A DNA stretch of 64,000 bases from Pirellulaceae bacterium. GTDB taxonomy: Bacteria; Planctomycetota; Planctomycetia; Pirellulales; Pirellulaceae. The number at the start of each line of letters is the position of its first letter. Positions within the stretch are counted from its first letter, which is position 1. A model generated the notes under the pieces. That model saw only the letters and a program-made list of their open reading frames with translations. It was not told where the DNA came from and searched no databases. Made by a program: the position numbers and the translations under genes. The DNA lies in NCBI GenBank assembly GCA_019636385.1, contig JAHBXT010000001.1, positions 186,001 to 250,000 of the forward strand, read 5' to 3'. This document shows, piece by piece, positions 30,786 to 40,222 of the stretch.

Positions 30786-33545
30786 CTACTCCGACTTGGC
30801 GGCGAAGTCGCCGGCGGTGATGATAACTAGTCGATTTGGATCAAGGTGCTGTTGCAAGGCCTGCAGAACCTGCTGCCTCGTCAAACTGCGGATAGCATGC
30901 TCGAAGTTCGCGTAATAGCTCAGGTCGCGGCTGGCAAAGATCGTACTGGCCAGCAGGCCGACCAGGTTCTCGTCGTGGCTGCGATTGAGCTGTTCACTGT
31001 GCAAATAACCGTCTCGGGCGGCTGCCAATTCGTCGTCTGTGATTCCGTCGGACAGCAGCTTATTCAGCTCCTCGGCAATCGCTTTTGAAACGGCATCGCG
31101 ATTGGCCGGATTGGTAATGGCAAAGACGGTAAAACTGCCGCGGCGGTCAATGGGGTGAGAATTGAAACTGGAGCCAATCGCATACGACAAGCCTTCTTTC
31201 TGCCGCACGCGATCTCCCAAGCGCGACGACAGCGCTCCACCGCCCAGCACATAGTTGCCGATGACCAGACCGGGATAATCCGGATCATCGTCGCGCAGCG
31301 CCGTTTGCAAACTCGCGTAATAAACTGCATTAGCTTTGTCGGGCGTGAGAATCTCCTGTTGCTGGCCGGCGACTTGTGTTTGCGCCTCTTGGGCAATGCG
31401 TTGGAAGGCAATATCGCTGGACCAGCCCTTAAGCAACTCATCCAATTGCGACAACAACTCATCAGCATCAAAATCACCTACTGCGGCAATTTCACCGTAC
31501 TGGCTACTGAAGTGTGTGCGATGCAGTTCGGCCAATTGATCAACCGACACTTGCTGATAGCGCTCGATTCGTTCAGCCAGCGTTGGCACGTAACGTATAT
31601 TGGTCGAGTCAAACGGTGCTAGTGCGCGGCGCATGGCTACTCCGGCCAGCGCATTGGGATCGGTCATCCGCGACTGGGTAGCGGCGATTGCCTGACGGCG
31701 AAGCACCTCAAGCTCCTCGGCGGCCAAGCGTGGCCGGCGCACGATATCGATCAACAGCGGCAAAACCTCCGCCAAAAATGGCCGCGATGTTTCCACGTCC
31801 AGGCTCACCAGCCCCGCTGTCCCCGACGCGGTAATGTGCGTCTGCAAGTGGCTCAGGCGATCTTGCAACTGCTGGTAATCTAGCGACTGGGTGCCGCGCA
31901 TCAGCAGTTCTGGCAAGAACTCGCCGGCGGTCACATACGGAGCCAATGATTGTTCGTTGCCAAATCGCAGGTTGAGTTGCAGACGAACAATTTTTCCGCG
32001 AGTCTTTTTGGGCAGGCAGGCGGCCTTCAGTCCGCAACGCAACTGTTTGCGGAGTGTGGCCGCCTCGATGGCCAGCGGATCGGGATCAAACTGCTCCCCG
32101 TGCTCGACCTCGCCCAGTCCCTTGTAATCCGCCAATAATTCCTGCAGATTGGGCGGTGCCGGGATGGTAACTCTTTCGGGCTTTTCCGTGGGGATGAACA
32201 GGCCCAATGTTCGGTTGTTGCGGACAAAATAGCGCCGTGCCACTGCAGTACACTCTTCAGCCGTTAGCTCCTGGACGTAATCGCGAAATAGAAAATACAG
32301 TCGCCAATCGCCTTGAGCGGCCCATTCGCTCAGTTCAACAGCGATCGCCGATGTATCGGAGCCGCGCAATCTTCGTGAGCGCGTGAATTCGTTTTTGGCA
32401 CGGGCAAGCTCTTCCTCGGTAATCGGTTTATTGGTCACACCTTCGACCGAACGCAGCAGAGCCTCCTGAGCAACTTCAAGCGATTTTTCGGTGGGAACCT
32501 GTACTTCAAAGATGGCCAGGCCGGGATCGCGTAAGCTAAAACAGCCGGTCGTGACACCGGTAGCCAGTTCTGGCACGACTAAATCTTGATATAGACGTCC
32601 CGCAGGCTCGGTGCCAAACATCGTAGTCAACATTTCAATCGCTGCAAATTCGCGGCTGGATCCCGGTGGAACGTGATATCCAGCGCACACATATTGGGCG
32701 TTGCCGACGCGTCGCAGAACGACGCTGCGTTCGCCATCGCGTGCCGGTTCGACGGTATAGGTTCTATCTAGCGGAGTTTGGCTGGACGGCAGTGCTCCAA
32801 AATACTTGCCGATTAGCTCAAGGGCCTGTTCTGGTTTGAAATTCCCGGCCACCACCAGCATCACGTTGTCGGGCCGATAATACTTGCGATAGAAGCCTTG
32901 CAGCTTGTCGATAGGCACACGCTCGATATCGCTACGATTGCCGATTGTGGACTTACCGTAATTGTGCCAGTCGTAAGCCACCGATTGAACGCGTTGCATC
33001 AATACGCTGCGCGGGCTATTCTCGCCACGCTCAAATTCGCTGCGGACGACGGTCATTTCCGATGCCAGGTCCTCGCCCAGCACGCGGCTATTCATCAGCC
33101 GATCGGCCTCCAGGAAGATGGCGAACTCCAGATTTTCCGCCGACTGCTTGGGCGATGCGGCGGGCAACGTTTCGAAGTAGTTCGTGCGATCCAACCAAGT
33201 CGTGCCATTAAAATCGGCTCCACGATTCTTGAGTAACTCGGGAATGTTCGCGTGCGACGGCGTGCCTTTGAAGAGCATGTGCTCCAGCAAGTGTGCCATC
33301 CCGGCTTCACCGTAGCCCTCGTGCCGCGAGCCCACAAAGACGGTCATATTGACGGTCACCACCGACTTGCTGGGGTCAGGGAGCAATAGCACTTGAGCAC
33401 CATTTTCCAGGCGGTACTCGGTAATTCCTTCGATGGATGTAATCTGACTTGGCATGACAACTTGCGCCCACAGGGTTCCCACACAGGCCAACCAGCCGGA
33501 TGCCAGTAGCGATCCAGCAGCTCCCAACAACCAGTGACGTTGCAC
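30786..33545 (-). CDS. M16-family zinc metallopeptidase, secreted, two-domain
   Basis: 919 residues with an N-terminal signal/anchor (LLGAAGSLLASGWLACVGTL). The first M16 domain has the zinc motif HLLEH at residues 85-89 (AGMAHLLEHMLFKGT), DRTNYFETLPA and a candidate third ligand Glu in VVRSEFERGENS. An inactive-type second M16 domain begins about residue 520 (LRCGLKAACLPKKTRGKIVR), with GGGALSSRLGDRVRQKEGLS and the C-terminal YANFEHAIRSLTRQQVLQAL. The length is that of a fused two-subunit peptidase of the pitrilysin/processing-peptidase type. It probably degrades peptides in the periplasm. carA lies 84 bp upstream on the same strand. Confidence 0.92.
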   Translation of the reverse strand: MQRHWLLGAAGSLLASGWLACVGTLWAQVVMPSQITSIEGITEYRLENGAQVLLLPDPSKSVVTVNMTVFVGSRHEGYGEAGMAHLLEHMLFKGTPSHANIPELLKNRGADFNGTTWLDRTNYFETLPAASPKQSAENLEFAIFLEADRLMNSRVLGEDLASEMTVVRSEFERGENSPRSVLMQRVQSVAYDWHNYGKSTIGNRSDIERVPIDKLQGFYRKYYRPDNVMLVVAGNFKPEQALELIGKYFGALPSSQTPLDRTYTVEPARDGERSVVLRRVGNAQYVCAGYHVPPGSSREFAAIEMLTTMFGTEPAGRLYQDLVVPELATGVTTGCFSLRDPGLAIFEVQVPTEKSLEVAQEALLRSVEGVTNKPITEEELARAKNEFTRSRRLRGSDTSAIAVELSEWAAQGDWRLYFLFRDYVQELTAEECTAVARRYFVRNNRTLGLFIPTEKPERVTIPAPPNLQELLADYKGLGEVEHGEQFDPDPLAIEAATLRKQLRCGLKAACLPKKTRGKIVRLQLNLRFGNEQSLAPYVTAGEFLPELLMRGTQSLDYQQLQDRLSHLQTHITASGTAGLVSLDVETSRPFLAEVLPLLIDIVRRPRLAAEELEVLRRQAIAATQSRMTDPNALAGVAMRRALAPFDSTNIRYVPTLAERIERYQQVSVDQLAELHRTHFSSQYGEIAAVGDFDADELLSQLDELLKGWSSDIAFQRIAQEAQTQVAGQQQEILTPDKANAVYYASLQTALRDDDPDYPGLVIGNYVLGGGALSSRLGDRVRQKEGLSYAIGSSFNSHPIDRRGSFTVFAITNPANRDAVSKAIAEELNKLLSDGITDDELAAARDGYLHSEQLNRSHDENLVGLLASTIFASRDLSYYANFEHAIRSLTRQQVLQALQQHLDPNRLVIITAGDFAAKSE

Positions 33546-33629
33546 GTTCTAGTCCTTTACGACGCACAGCCGCACAGCTGAGAGCACAATACCGGCGGGG
33601 CGGCCGAATTTAACCCGCCAGCGGCAGAA

Positions 33630-34784
33630 CTACTTCCGTACCATCGCTGCGAACTGATCAAAGAGATATTCGCTGTCGTGCGGCCCGGCTGAAGCTTCTG
33701 GGTGGTACTGAACGGAAAACGCTGGCGCGTCGACATGCCGCACTCCGGCAATTGTATCGTCGTTCAGATTGCGATGCGTAATGCGCAAGCAACTGGGCAG
33801 ACCCAGTTCTTCAACGGCAAAGCCATGGTTTTGTGAAGTGATCTCGATACGGCCCGTATCGAGGTTCAGCACCGGTTGATTGCTGCCACGGTGACCAAAC
33901 TTGAGTTTGTAGGTCTTGGCACCGCACGCCAAGCTGAGCAGTTGATGTCCAAGGCAAATGCCAAACATGGGGCGCTGTCCCACCAGCTGTCGAATCGTTG
34001 AAATGGCGTATTCCAGCGGCTCGGGGTCGCCAGGACCATTGGACAAAAAAATTCCATCGGGTTGCTGAGCCAATACTTCGTCGGCCGTAGCAGTGCCTGG
34101 CAGGATGGTGACGCGATGTCCGCGAGCGCACAGATGGCGGGCGATATTCCATTTCATTCCAAAGTCTAGGCAGACGATGTGCGGCCAGTTGTCGAGACTC
34201 TGTGCTTGATTGTATGAGTTAGCCGCTATTTGATAGAGGGCTTCATTCCAAACCCGCGCCCGTTGCGGAATTACCTCACGCACCAAATCGCGGCCAACCA
34301 AACGTGGACTGCTGTTGGCAATGTCTACTAAGCTCTTATCGTCAAGGTCACCGGTAGTCACGACACCCTGAAGAGCGCCTTGGCTGCGGATGTGGCGTAC
34401 CAGTGCGCGCGTGTCGATGCCGGCTAGCGCCACGATGTTGTGCGCCTTGAGGTAATCCCCCAGTCCGCGTTCGGAGCGGAAGTTACTGGAGATGCGACTA
34501 TCGGAGCGGACGACAAAACCGGCGACCTGTGGTTGATGGCTCTCACAGTCCAGTTGGTTCGTTCCGTAATTGCCGATTTCGGTATAGGTCATCGTGACGA
34601 TCTGACCGCGGTAGCTGGGATCGGTCAAAATCTCTTGGTAGCCGGTCATCGAAGTGTTAAACACCACCTCGCCGGTACTTTGGCCGTCAGCTCCAATGCT
34701 GTAGCCACGAAAAACGGTCCCGTCTTCCAGCGCCAACGCTGCATTTGCTCTAAGACGCACCAATGAATTCCCCCGTAATTTCAC
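33630..34784 (-). CDS. carA: Carbamoyl-phosphate synthase small (glutaminase) chain
   Basis: Up to 384 residues. It hydrolyses glutamine and passes ammonia to the large chain CarB for carbamoyl phosphate, used for pyrimidines and arginine. The CPSase small-chain N-domain (ALALEDGTVFRGYSIGADG, FNTSMTGYQEILTDPSYRGQ) is followed by a class I glutamine amidotransferase with nucleophile Cys277 in FGICLGHQLL and the His-Glu pair in QYHPEA. The most upstream start (GTG 34784) may be too long: a GGGGG tract precedes TTG 34763 and GTG 34760. carB is not in the window. Confidence 0.95.
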   Translation of the reverse strand: MKLRGNSLVRLRANAALALEDGTVFRGYSIGADGQSTGEVVFNTSMTGYQEILTDPSYRGQIVTMTYTEIGNYGTNQLDCESHQPQVAGFVVRSDSRISSNFRSERGLGDYLKAHNIVALAGIDTRALVRHIRSQGALQGVVTTGDLDDKSLVDIANSSPRLVGRDLVREVIPQRARVWNEALYQIAANSYNQAQSLDNWPHIVCLDFGMKWNIARHLCARGHRVTILPGTATADEVLAQQPDGIFLSNGPGDPEPLEYAISTIRQLVGQRPMFGICLGHQLLSLACGAKTYKLKFGHRGSNQPVLNLDTGRIEITSQNHGFAVEELGLPSCLRITHRNLNDDTIAGVRHVDAPAFSVQYHPEASAGPHDSEYLFDQFAAMVRK

Positions 34785-34923
34785 TCAACGTTGGCCTGCA
34801 CACCTGCGAGCCTTGTCGGGGGGCTAGTATACGAAGTTTCGTCGAAACCGAGAAGCCTTGCGTATCGCCAGCGAAACTGGGGTCTAAAGAGAAATTCGCG
34901 ACCGGTCCAACAGCCCACACCAG

Positions 34924-35142
34924 CTATTTGAAATCGTCCGGATTGAATTCAACGTTCTCATCCAGACTGACCGCCAGTGGGTCTTCGGGCTCTGCCGAGC
35001 CGACAGCCTGCGACTGGTCAACCGCCGCAGCCCGTGCAGGGGCCAGTTTTGCTTGCCGAGCCTTTCGTTCCTGCAGCGAAACCACCACAGTTGTCGCCAC
35101 CAAGCCGACCATGAACAGCACCCAGAAGATTTCGATTAACAA
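34924..35142 (-). CDS. Small membrane protein, unknown
   Basis: 72 residues from TTG 35142, chosen because AGGAG (35151-35155) lies 8 nt upstream and the hydrophobic helix starts right after it. An in-frame TTG at 35169 lacks a site. One transmembrane helix (EIFWVLFMVGLVATTVVVSL) is followed by a basic then acidic cytoplasmic tail (QERKARQAKLAPA, EPEDPLAVSLDENVEFNPDD). I do not recognise a family. It sits between carA and a divergent secreted protein gene. Confidence 0.6.
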   Translation of the reverse strand: MLIEIFWVLFMVGLVATTVVVSLQERKARQAKLAPARAAAVDQSQAVGSAEPEDPLAVSLDENVEFNPDDFK

Positions 35143-35479
35143 CGTAGATGCTCCTGGAAAAAACACCAACCCTTTCAGGCCGTTTCTTTGCGGCCATCGG
35201 GGCGCTGTCCTAGCCTAATCCGACCGTCCAGCCCGTCAAGTTGATTGCCATCTGGTCGGCCACACCAGAATCCTGAAGCAAATGCCAACCGAATTCCGGC
35301 TGCTGTCGTTATAATCGGACCCGGAGGCTGTTTTGCCAGGTTTCAGCCCTGAAATCCTATGGTGCCGCCAATGCGGCAACTAGACTGGAAATGAGCTGTT
35401 GAGACCAAACTGGGCCACGAAACGTGTTGTGACGTGCCCCCCCTTTGAACTTTGAGATAGAGGTAGCAGCCGGATACTG
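35143..35479. other. Divergent promoter region with leader hairpins
   Basis: 337 bp. TATAAT at 35310-35315 could be a plus-strand -10 element, although no good -35 lies 17 bp before it. Downstream are a TTTCAG/CTGAAA stem (about 35341-35355) and a perfect TGCCGC-CAAT-GCGGCA hairpin (about 35362-35377), which would lie in a leader of about 160 nt for the gene at 35480. No gene is seen. Confidence 0.4.
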
Positions 35480-36757
35480 ATGAGTTTCAAGATCGTAAAG
35501 CAAGTTCTACAAGCGATGGCTGTGGCCGGACTGTTTCTGCCGTCTCAAAGCGTTGACGCGCAGCTTCAGGCGACCACACGCGGCCGACAACTGGCCCCTG
35601 ACGCGCTGCATGTGATTGCCCCGGCCATGGAGTATGGCGAAACCTTTCAGGGGCCCGTGGATATCGCGTTGGGAAGCGATGGCGAACAACTGAATTGGAC
35701 GCCCAATGAAGAGCCGGTTACGCAGACGGCGCTCCAACAACTAAAAGGCGTTACTTTCCGAGGAACGGTTCACTGCTTGGAGTTCGCTTTCAAACCGGTG
35801 CGCATGATCGAAGTCACTTTGCCCACCGAAGCTGGCCCGCAGCGCAAACTGATTTGGTATTTGATTTACCGTGTTCGCTATTTGGGCAACGATTATCGTC
35901 CGGCTCCGAAACTGGATCAGTTCGACAACCAGACATTTGAAACTCCCGACACGGTAGCCACCAGTTGGGTCCGTTTCATGCCCAATTTTACGTTTCAGGC
36001 CAAGGGCAAAGTCCAGCAGCGGACGCTGGACCAAGTCCTGCCCGCAGCCTTACCTGCGATCGAAGCCAAAGAGCGCATTGGCCAGCCGCTGTATGATTCG
36101 TTGTCCATTCAGCGCCAAAAGATCTCCATCAGCGATCCGGCTGACGATCAGGCTGTATGGGGGGTTGCCACTTGGGCGGACATCGACTCGCGCGTCGATT
36201 ATTTTTCAGTCGAAGTCCGAGGGCTGACCAATGCCCAGCAGATCGTCCAAGAAGCTGACCAGCTCCAATACTTGCAGAAGATTTTGGTACTGAATTTCTT
36301 CCGTCCCGGTGACCTGCTTGAAGAGCAGGAGGATCAGATTCGTTACGGAGTTCCGGCCGTCAATCGCGTTGACGGTTTGCGAGAAGAGTTGAAACGGGCG
36401 ATCGCCAATCGAGAGTACGAATTGTCGATCGTCAGTGGCGGCGAAGTGCAACTTCGGTCCCAGGAATTGATCAAAGAGATCGCCCAAAGTCTGCACGGTT
36501 TGGGCGCGGAGCGGATTCGGACCTATGGTTTGGCGGGTGGAGCCGTTTTTTCACTACAGGCGACGGGCCAGGAAAAGACCATCCAGGACGCTATCCAGCG
36601 GCAACTGGGGATTGGAGTCAAGGTGGTTGATCGAGCCATTCCGCTGGGCGAAGTCATTCGCAAGGCTGAATTAGCAGGCGATGAGCGCCAACAGGAGTAT
36701 GTTCTGGAGCAATATGGGCTGAAAGAACGACTTGATTACTTCTGGACCTATCGCTAA
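35480..36757 (+). CDS. Secreted protein, unknown, planctomycete type
   Basis: 425 residues with a signal peptide (KQVLQAMAVAGLFLPSQSVD, cleavage near VDAQ). The N-terminal half looks like a beta domain (GVTFRGTVHCLEFAFKPVRM, KLIWYLIYRVRYLGNDYRPA). The middle has a conserved DSRVDYFSVEVRGLTNAQQ block and LVLNFFRPGDLLEEQEDQIR. The C-terminus is charged and ends KERLDYFWTYR. I know no functional assignment. The YFSVEVRGL and RPGDLLEEQEDQIRYG segments look like conserved family signatures in related bacteria, by memory only. It lies 219 bp upstream of rpmA, in the place where rplU is often found in other bacteria. Confidence 0.75.
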   Translation: MSFKIVKQVLQAMAVAGLFLPSQSVDAQLQATTRGRQLAPDALHVIAPAMEYGETFQGPVDIALGSDGEQLNWTPNEEPVTQTALQQLKGVTFRGTVHCLEFAFKPVRMIEVTLPTEAGPQRKLIWYLIYRVRYLGNDYRPAPKLDQFDNQTFETPDTVATSWVRFMPNFTFQAKGKVQQRTLDQVLPAALPAIEAKERIGQPLYDSLSIQRQKISISDPADDQAVWGVATWADIDSRVDYFSVEVRGLTNAQQIVQEADQLQYLQKILVLNFFRPGDLLEEQEDQIRYGVPAVNRVDGLREELKRAIANREYELSIVSGGEVQLRSQELIKEIAQSLHGLGAERIRTYGLAGGAVFSLQATGQEKTIQDAIQRQLGIGVKVVDRAIPLGEVIRKAELAGDERQQEYVLEQYGLKERLDYFWTYR

Positions 36758-36842
36758 GATTTCTGCTTCCTCTGGGCCGGTAGTTATGTAGTCACTGCCT
36801 TGGCCAGAACGATCTGGTAGCGACCTTCACCATAATGGTCGG

Positions 36843-36903
36843 TTAGCTACCTTCGCCAGAAGGCGGGGTTAGGTTCCGTCCACGCTCTGGCGGGCGTAGC
36901 TAT
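36843..36903. repeat. Short intergenic palindromic repeat, copy 2
   Basis: GCTACCTTCGCCAGA (36846-36860) and TCTGGCGGGCGTAGC (36886-36900) are inverted copies with 13 of 15 positions matching. Each half resembles the repeat at 2323-2357. It lies in the leader between the secreted protein gene and rpmA. Confidence 0.55.
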
Positions 36904-36976
36904 CCGGAATTTGAATGGAGCTACTGGTCGCGCCAGGGGATTTAGTCGTCGTTGTCGCAGTTTGGGATGATTTGTC

Positions 36977-37225
36977 ATGGCACATAAAAAAGGTCAAGGT
37001 TCAACGCGCAACGGGCGCGACAGTAACGCTCAACGCCGCGGGGTGAAGCTGTATGGCGGTCAAGCCGCTCAAGCTGGCTCCATCCTTGTCCGCCAGGTTG
37101 GTACCAAGTTTCGCGCTGGCCGCAACGTGGGCACTGGCAAAGATTACACGCTGTATTCTTTGGTCGAAGGTGAAGTTTACTTTGACCAAGAAGGCAAGCG
37201 AATCAACGTTCGCACCGCAAACTAG
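36977..37225 (+). CDS. rpmA: 50S ribosomal protein L27
   Basis: 82 residues, full length for bL27. It starts [20 protein letters not shown] with [20 protein letters not shown] and ends at the usual beta strands ([20 protein letters not shown]). The N-terminal tail that reaches the peptidyl-transferase centre is present and there is no cleavable extension of the Firmicute type. It stands 84 bp before obgE, the usual neighbour, but no rplU (L21) gene precedes it. Confidence 0.97.
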   Translation: MAHKKGQGSTRNGRDSNAQRRGVKLYGGQAAQAGSILVRQVGTKFRAGRNVGTGKDYTLYSLVEGEVYFDQEGKRINVRTAN

Positions 37226-37309
37226 CTTGTAGCTTCTTCAACGCGCGTCGGACATCATTTATCGCAGGCAGCCGATGCCGGCATTGGCTCCATCTGGTCC
37301 GACCTATCC

Positions 37310-38326
37310 ATGTTCGTAGATCGAGCTGAAGTAGAAATCCTAGCGGGCCGTGGCGGGGACGGTTGCGTGGCCTTTCGTCGCGAAAAATACGTGCCGCTGG
37401 GCGGCCCCAGCGGTGGTGATGGCGGCGACGGTGGTAGCGTGATTGTCGTCGCTCGCGAAGGCGTCAATAGTCTGGTCGCTTTTGCTCATCGCAAGCACTG
37501 GCGAGCCGAAAACGGATACCCGGGACTGGGATCAGATCGCCATGGCCGTAACGGCGAGGATTTGATTATTGAAGTTCCTCCGGGCACAATGATTATGGAC
37601 TTGGCCAGCGGCATGACGATCTGCGATTTAGTGACCGACGGCCAACGCGTGACAATTGCTCGCGGCGGTCGGGGAGGCAAAGGCAATACGCACTTCAAGC
37701 ACTCGACTAATCAAGCCCCGCGCGAGGCGACCAAAGGTGCCAAGGGTGAACAGCGCCGAGTCATCTTCGAGCTGAAGGTCATTGCCGACGTAGGGCTGGT
37801 AGGCCTGCCCAATGCGGGCAAGAGCACGCTGTTAAGCCGCCTGTCGCGGGCACGACCCGAAATCGCCAACTACCCATTTACCACCAAGTACCCCAATCTG
37901 GGCTTGGTCACGGTCGACCTGCAACGCTCGCTGGTCATGGCCGACATTCCCGGCCTGATCGAGGGCGCTGCCGGCGGTGCCGGCTTGGGCCACGATTTCC
38001 TGCGACACATCATGCGCGCTGGAATTCTAGTACATCTCGTCGAACCGATGCCGATGGACGGCTCAGATCCGGTGCATAACTACCAAGTCATCCGCCACGA
38101 ACTTCACCAGTACAGCCAGCAACTCGCCGAACGACCTGAAATCGTGGTGATTAGCAAAGCTGAATTACCCGAAGCGGCAGAAGCTCACGCCAGACTGAAA
38201 GCTGCCACCGGTCGCGACGTCTTACTGATCAGCGCGGTCACCGGTCAGGGGCTGAGCGATTTGATCTATCGCGTCGCGCAGCAATTGGACCAGCAGGTAA
38301 GCGCGGACCGGGCGACATCGTCCTAG
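37310..38326 (+). CDS. obgE: Obg/CgtA GTPase
   Basis: 338 residues. Large-ribosomal-subunit assembly GTPase. The Gly-rich Obg domain is at about 1-158 (FVDRAEVEILAGRGGDGCVA, GGPSGGDGGDGGSVIVVA, GGRGGKGNTHFKHSTNQAPR). The G domain has G1 GLPNAGKSTLL, G2/G3 YPFTTKYPNLG and DIPGLIEGAAGGAGLGHDFL, and a G5-like LLISAVTGQGL. The G4 position reads VVISKAELPEA, where NKxD is usual, so guanine recognition may be relaxed. No C-terminal OCT domain is present, as in many bacteria. Operon with rpmA. Confidence 0.95.
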   Translation: MFVDRAEVEILAGRGGDGCVAFRREKYVPLGGPSGGDGGDGGSVIVVAREGVNSLVAFAHRKHWRAENGYPGLGSDRHGRNGEDLIIEVPPGTMIMDLASGMTICDLVTDGQRVTIARGGRGGKGNTHFKHSTNQAPREATKGAKGEQRRVIFELKVIADVGLVGLPNAGKSTLLSRLSRARPEIANYPFTTKYPNLGLVTVDLQRSLVMADIPGLIEGAAGGAGLGHDFLRHIMRAGILVHLVEPMPMDGSDPVHNYQVIRHELHQYSQQLAERPEIVVISKAELPEAAEAHARLKAATGRDVLLISAVTGQGLSDLIYRVAQQLDQQVSADRATSS

Positions 38327-38344
38327 CGTTCAGCGCGGCAGTGG

Positions 38345-39997
38345 TTACTTATCATCCGCCGGTTTTTGACCGATGGCAAATAGGCGATTGCGAGTCGAAA
38401 TGAACATCCGCTGGTTGGCAATGGTGGGAGTAGTGTAGACGGCGCTCTCCATATTCCATTCGCCCAGCAGTTCTTTCTCGGTACTTAATTTGAAGATGGC
38501 GATATCACCATCTTCATCACTAATGTAAGCAACGTCGTCCACGATGGCTGGTGCCGCCCAACAAGCAGCGAACATGTCATGAGTCCAGTGAGGTTGCCCG
38601 GATTTAGCATCCAAGCAGTGTACCAGACCGCTGAAATCGGCGATCAATAACAAGTCATCTTTAATCGTCGGTCCGCCGCAAGCGCGGTGCATTGTGGATT
38701 CGAATTCTTGGGGGTTCGAACCTTGATAATGCCAGATCATGGCCGAATTGGGATTGTCGCGCTCGATGTCACCATCGGCCTCAACCAGGGCTTGCAGCCG
38801 CTTGGGCGCGATGGGCGTACTGGGGTCAGCTTGGTTGAAGACCAACGTGGGACTCACGTCACCGCGTTTGGTCGGTTCGATACACCAGAGATGCCCTGGT
38901 CCTTCACCGTATTCGGGATCCTCGCCTACAGCCATGTACACACGGTCGTCATAAACAACGGGTGGTGCAATGATGTGATTGCGATTGCCCGAACCACCCG
39001 CAACGTACCGCGAATCCTTGGGATTACAATCGAATTTCCACAACAGTTTAGCTTTTCCATGGTCACCTTGGGCATCAAACGAATACAGCCAGCCATCGCC
39101 AGCACCGAATAGAACTTGACCGACTCCGCCAAGCACCGCGTAGGCGGGTGAGGACCATTGCCCATGCAGTACGCGCAGGCTAGGCGTGTTGTCGGACCAT
39201 ACCAAAGTGCCAGTATCGCGATTCAAACAAATCAGGCTTGGGGCATCATCTGTGTTGTTCTGCTCGTCCACGCCTTGGGATGTACAAACAAACAGCAGTG
39301 GGCCGGCACAAGTCACTGAGCAGTTGGCCATGTAGCGCTGCGAGACGCCCAATGAGTCCATCATGTTATATGTCCAGATCACGTCGGCTTCGTCGGTGTT
39401 TTCATTGGGCTCTCCCTTGGCACCATCGTTTTTCCGGTCGTAAAAGCCATTGGTGTCCAGGCAGGCCACTTCGCCGCGACTGGTCACATACCACAGCCGC
39501 TCGCCGTCCACTAACGGCGTTGAACAGATACCTTGGTCGGGCCAGTCGTGTTTCTTGCCCGACTCCAGTTTTTCACTGGAGTGCTGCCACAGAAATTTTC
39601 CATCTTGTTCGGAAAAGCACAGCAGGACACCCAAGTCTGTCGTCTTGGGATACCGGGCCACATAGCCCCCACCGTTGTTGGTTCCGACGAACACTCGACC
39701 ATTGGCCACTACCGGATTTCCGTAGGTCGTCGAACCCAATGGAACCGACCATATAATGTTGTCGCCCGACGCCACGTCCCATTGGGTCGGAATATTGGCT
39801 GCTCCACCAACACAATTGCGGAGCGAGGAACCGCCCATTTGCGGCCAGTCGGCCTGGCCGACGCTGAATTGGGAAATCAGCTTGCGTGTCTCGGCGACGG
39901 CATCGTACTGAGCGTTGGTAAAGCCTATGGTCCAGCAAGTTAAAGCTGCCAGAAACCAACTACTGAACAAAACTCGAAAACGCGTGATCGGTGTCAT
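38345..39997 (-). CDS. Secreted PQQ-type beta-propeller protein
   Basis: 550 residues. The signal peptide is at about residues 1-29 (FSSWFLAALTCWTIGFTNAQ). The rest is a BamB/PQQ-like beta-propeller with repeated W-x-x-P and GxLxW units: NCVGGAANIPTQWDVASGDN, GNPVVANGRVFVGTNN, QDGKFLWQHSSEK, STPLVDGERLWYVTSRGEVA, LLIADFSGLVHCLDAKSGQP and TPTIANQRMFISTRNRLFAI. Such proteins are abundant in planctomycetes; whether it binds PQQ or acts as a scaffold or enzyme is not known. The 3' end faces obgE with 18 bp between the stops. Confidence 0.88.
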   Translation of the reverse strand: MTPITRFRVLFSSWFLAALTCWTIGFTNAQYDAVAETRKLISQFSVGQADWPQMGGSSLRNCVGGAANIPTQWDVASGDNIIWSVPLGSTTYGNPVVANGRVFVGTNNGGGYVARYPKTTDLGVLLCFSEQDGKFLWQHSSEKLESGKKHDWPDQGICSTPLVDGERLWYVTSRGEVACLDTNGFYDRKNDGAKGEPNENTDEADVIWTYNMMDSLGVSQRYMANCSVTCAGPLLFVCTSQGVDEQNNTDDAPSLICLNRDTGTLVWSDNTPSLRVLHGQWSSPAYAVLGGVGQVLFGAGDGWLYSFDAQGDHGKAKLLWKFDCNPKDSRYVAGGSGNRNHIIAPPVVYDDRVYMAVGEDPEYGEGPGHLWCIEPTKRGDVSPTLVFNQADPSTPIAPKRLQALVEADGDIERDNPNSAMIWHYQGSNPQEFESTMHRACGGPTIKDDLLLIADFSGLVHCLDAKSGQPHWTHDMFAACWAAPAIVDDVAYISDEDGDIAIFKLSTEKELLGEWNMESAVYTTPTIANQRMFISTRNRLFAIGQKPADDK

Positions 39998-40222
39998 AAG
40001 GTCGCAATCGTTCTAGCGCTGTGGATGAAAGTCCGTGCTGCTCGTCAACCGGCAGCCTAAACTGCTTGGCCAACGATCCCCCACCATAAACACAGACTTG
40101 GCTCACGTAAAGGTGATGGCAAACGCCTTGAACCTAATTCGTGGGCAGCAATTCTGGCGGCTTGTCAGTATACTGAGGGGCCCCCGGCCAGCAGATTATC
40201 CACTACCGCGAGCCTCCTGCAC

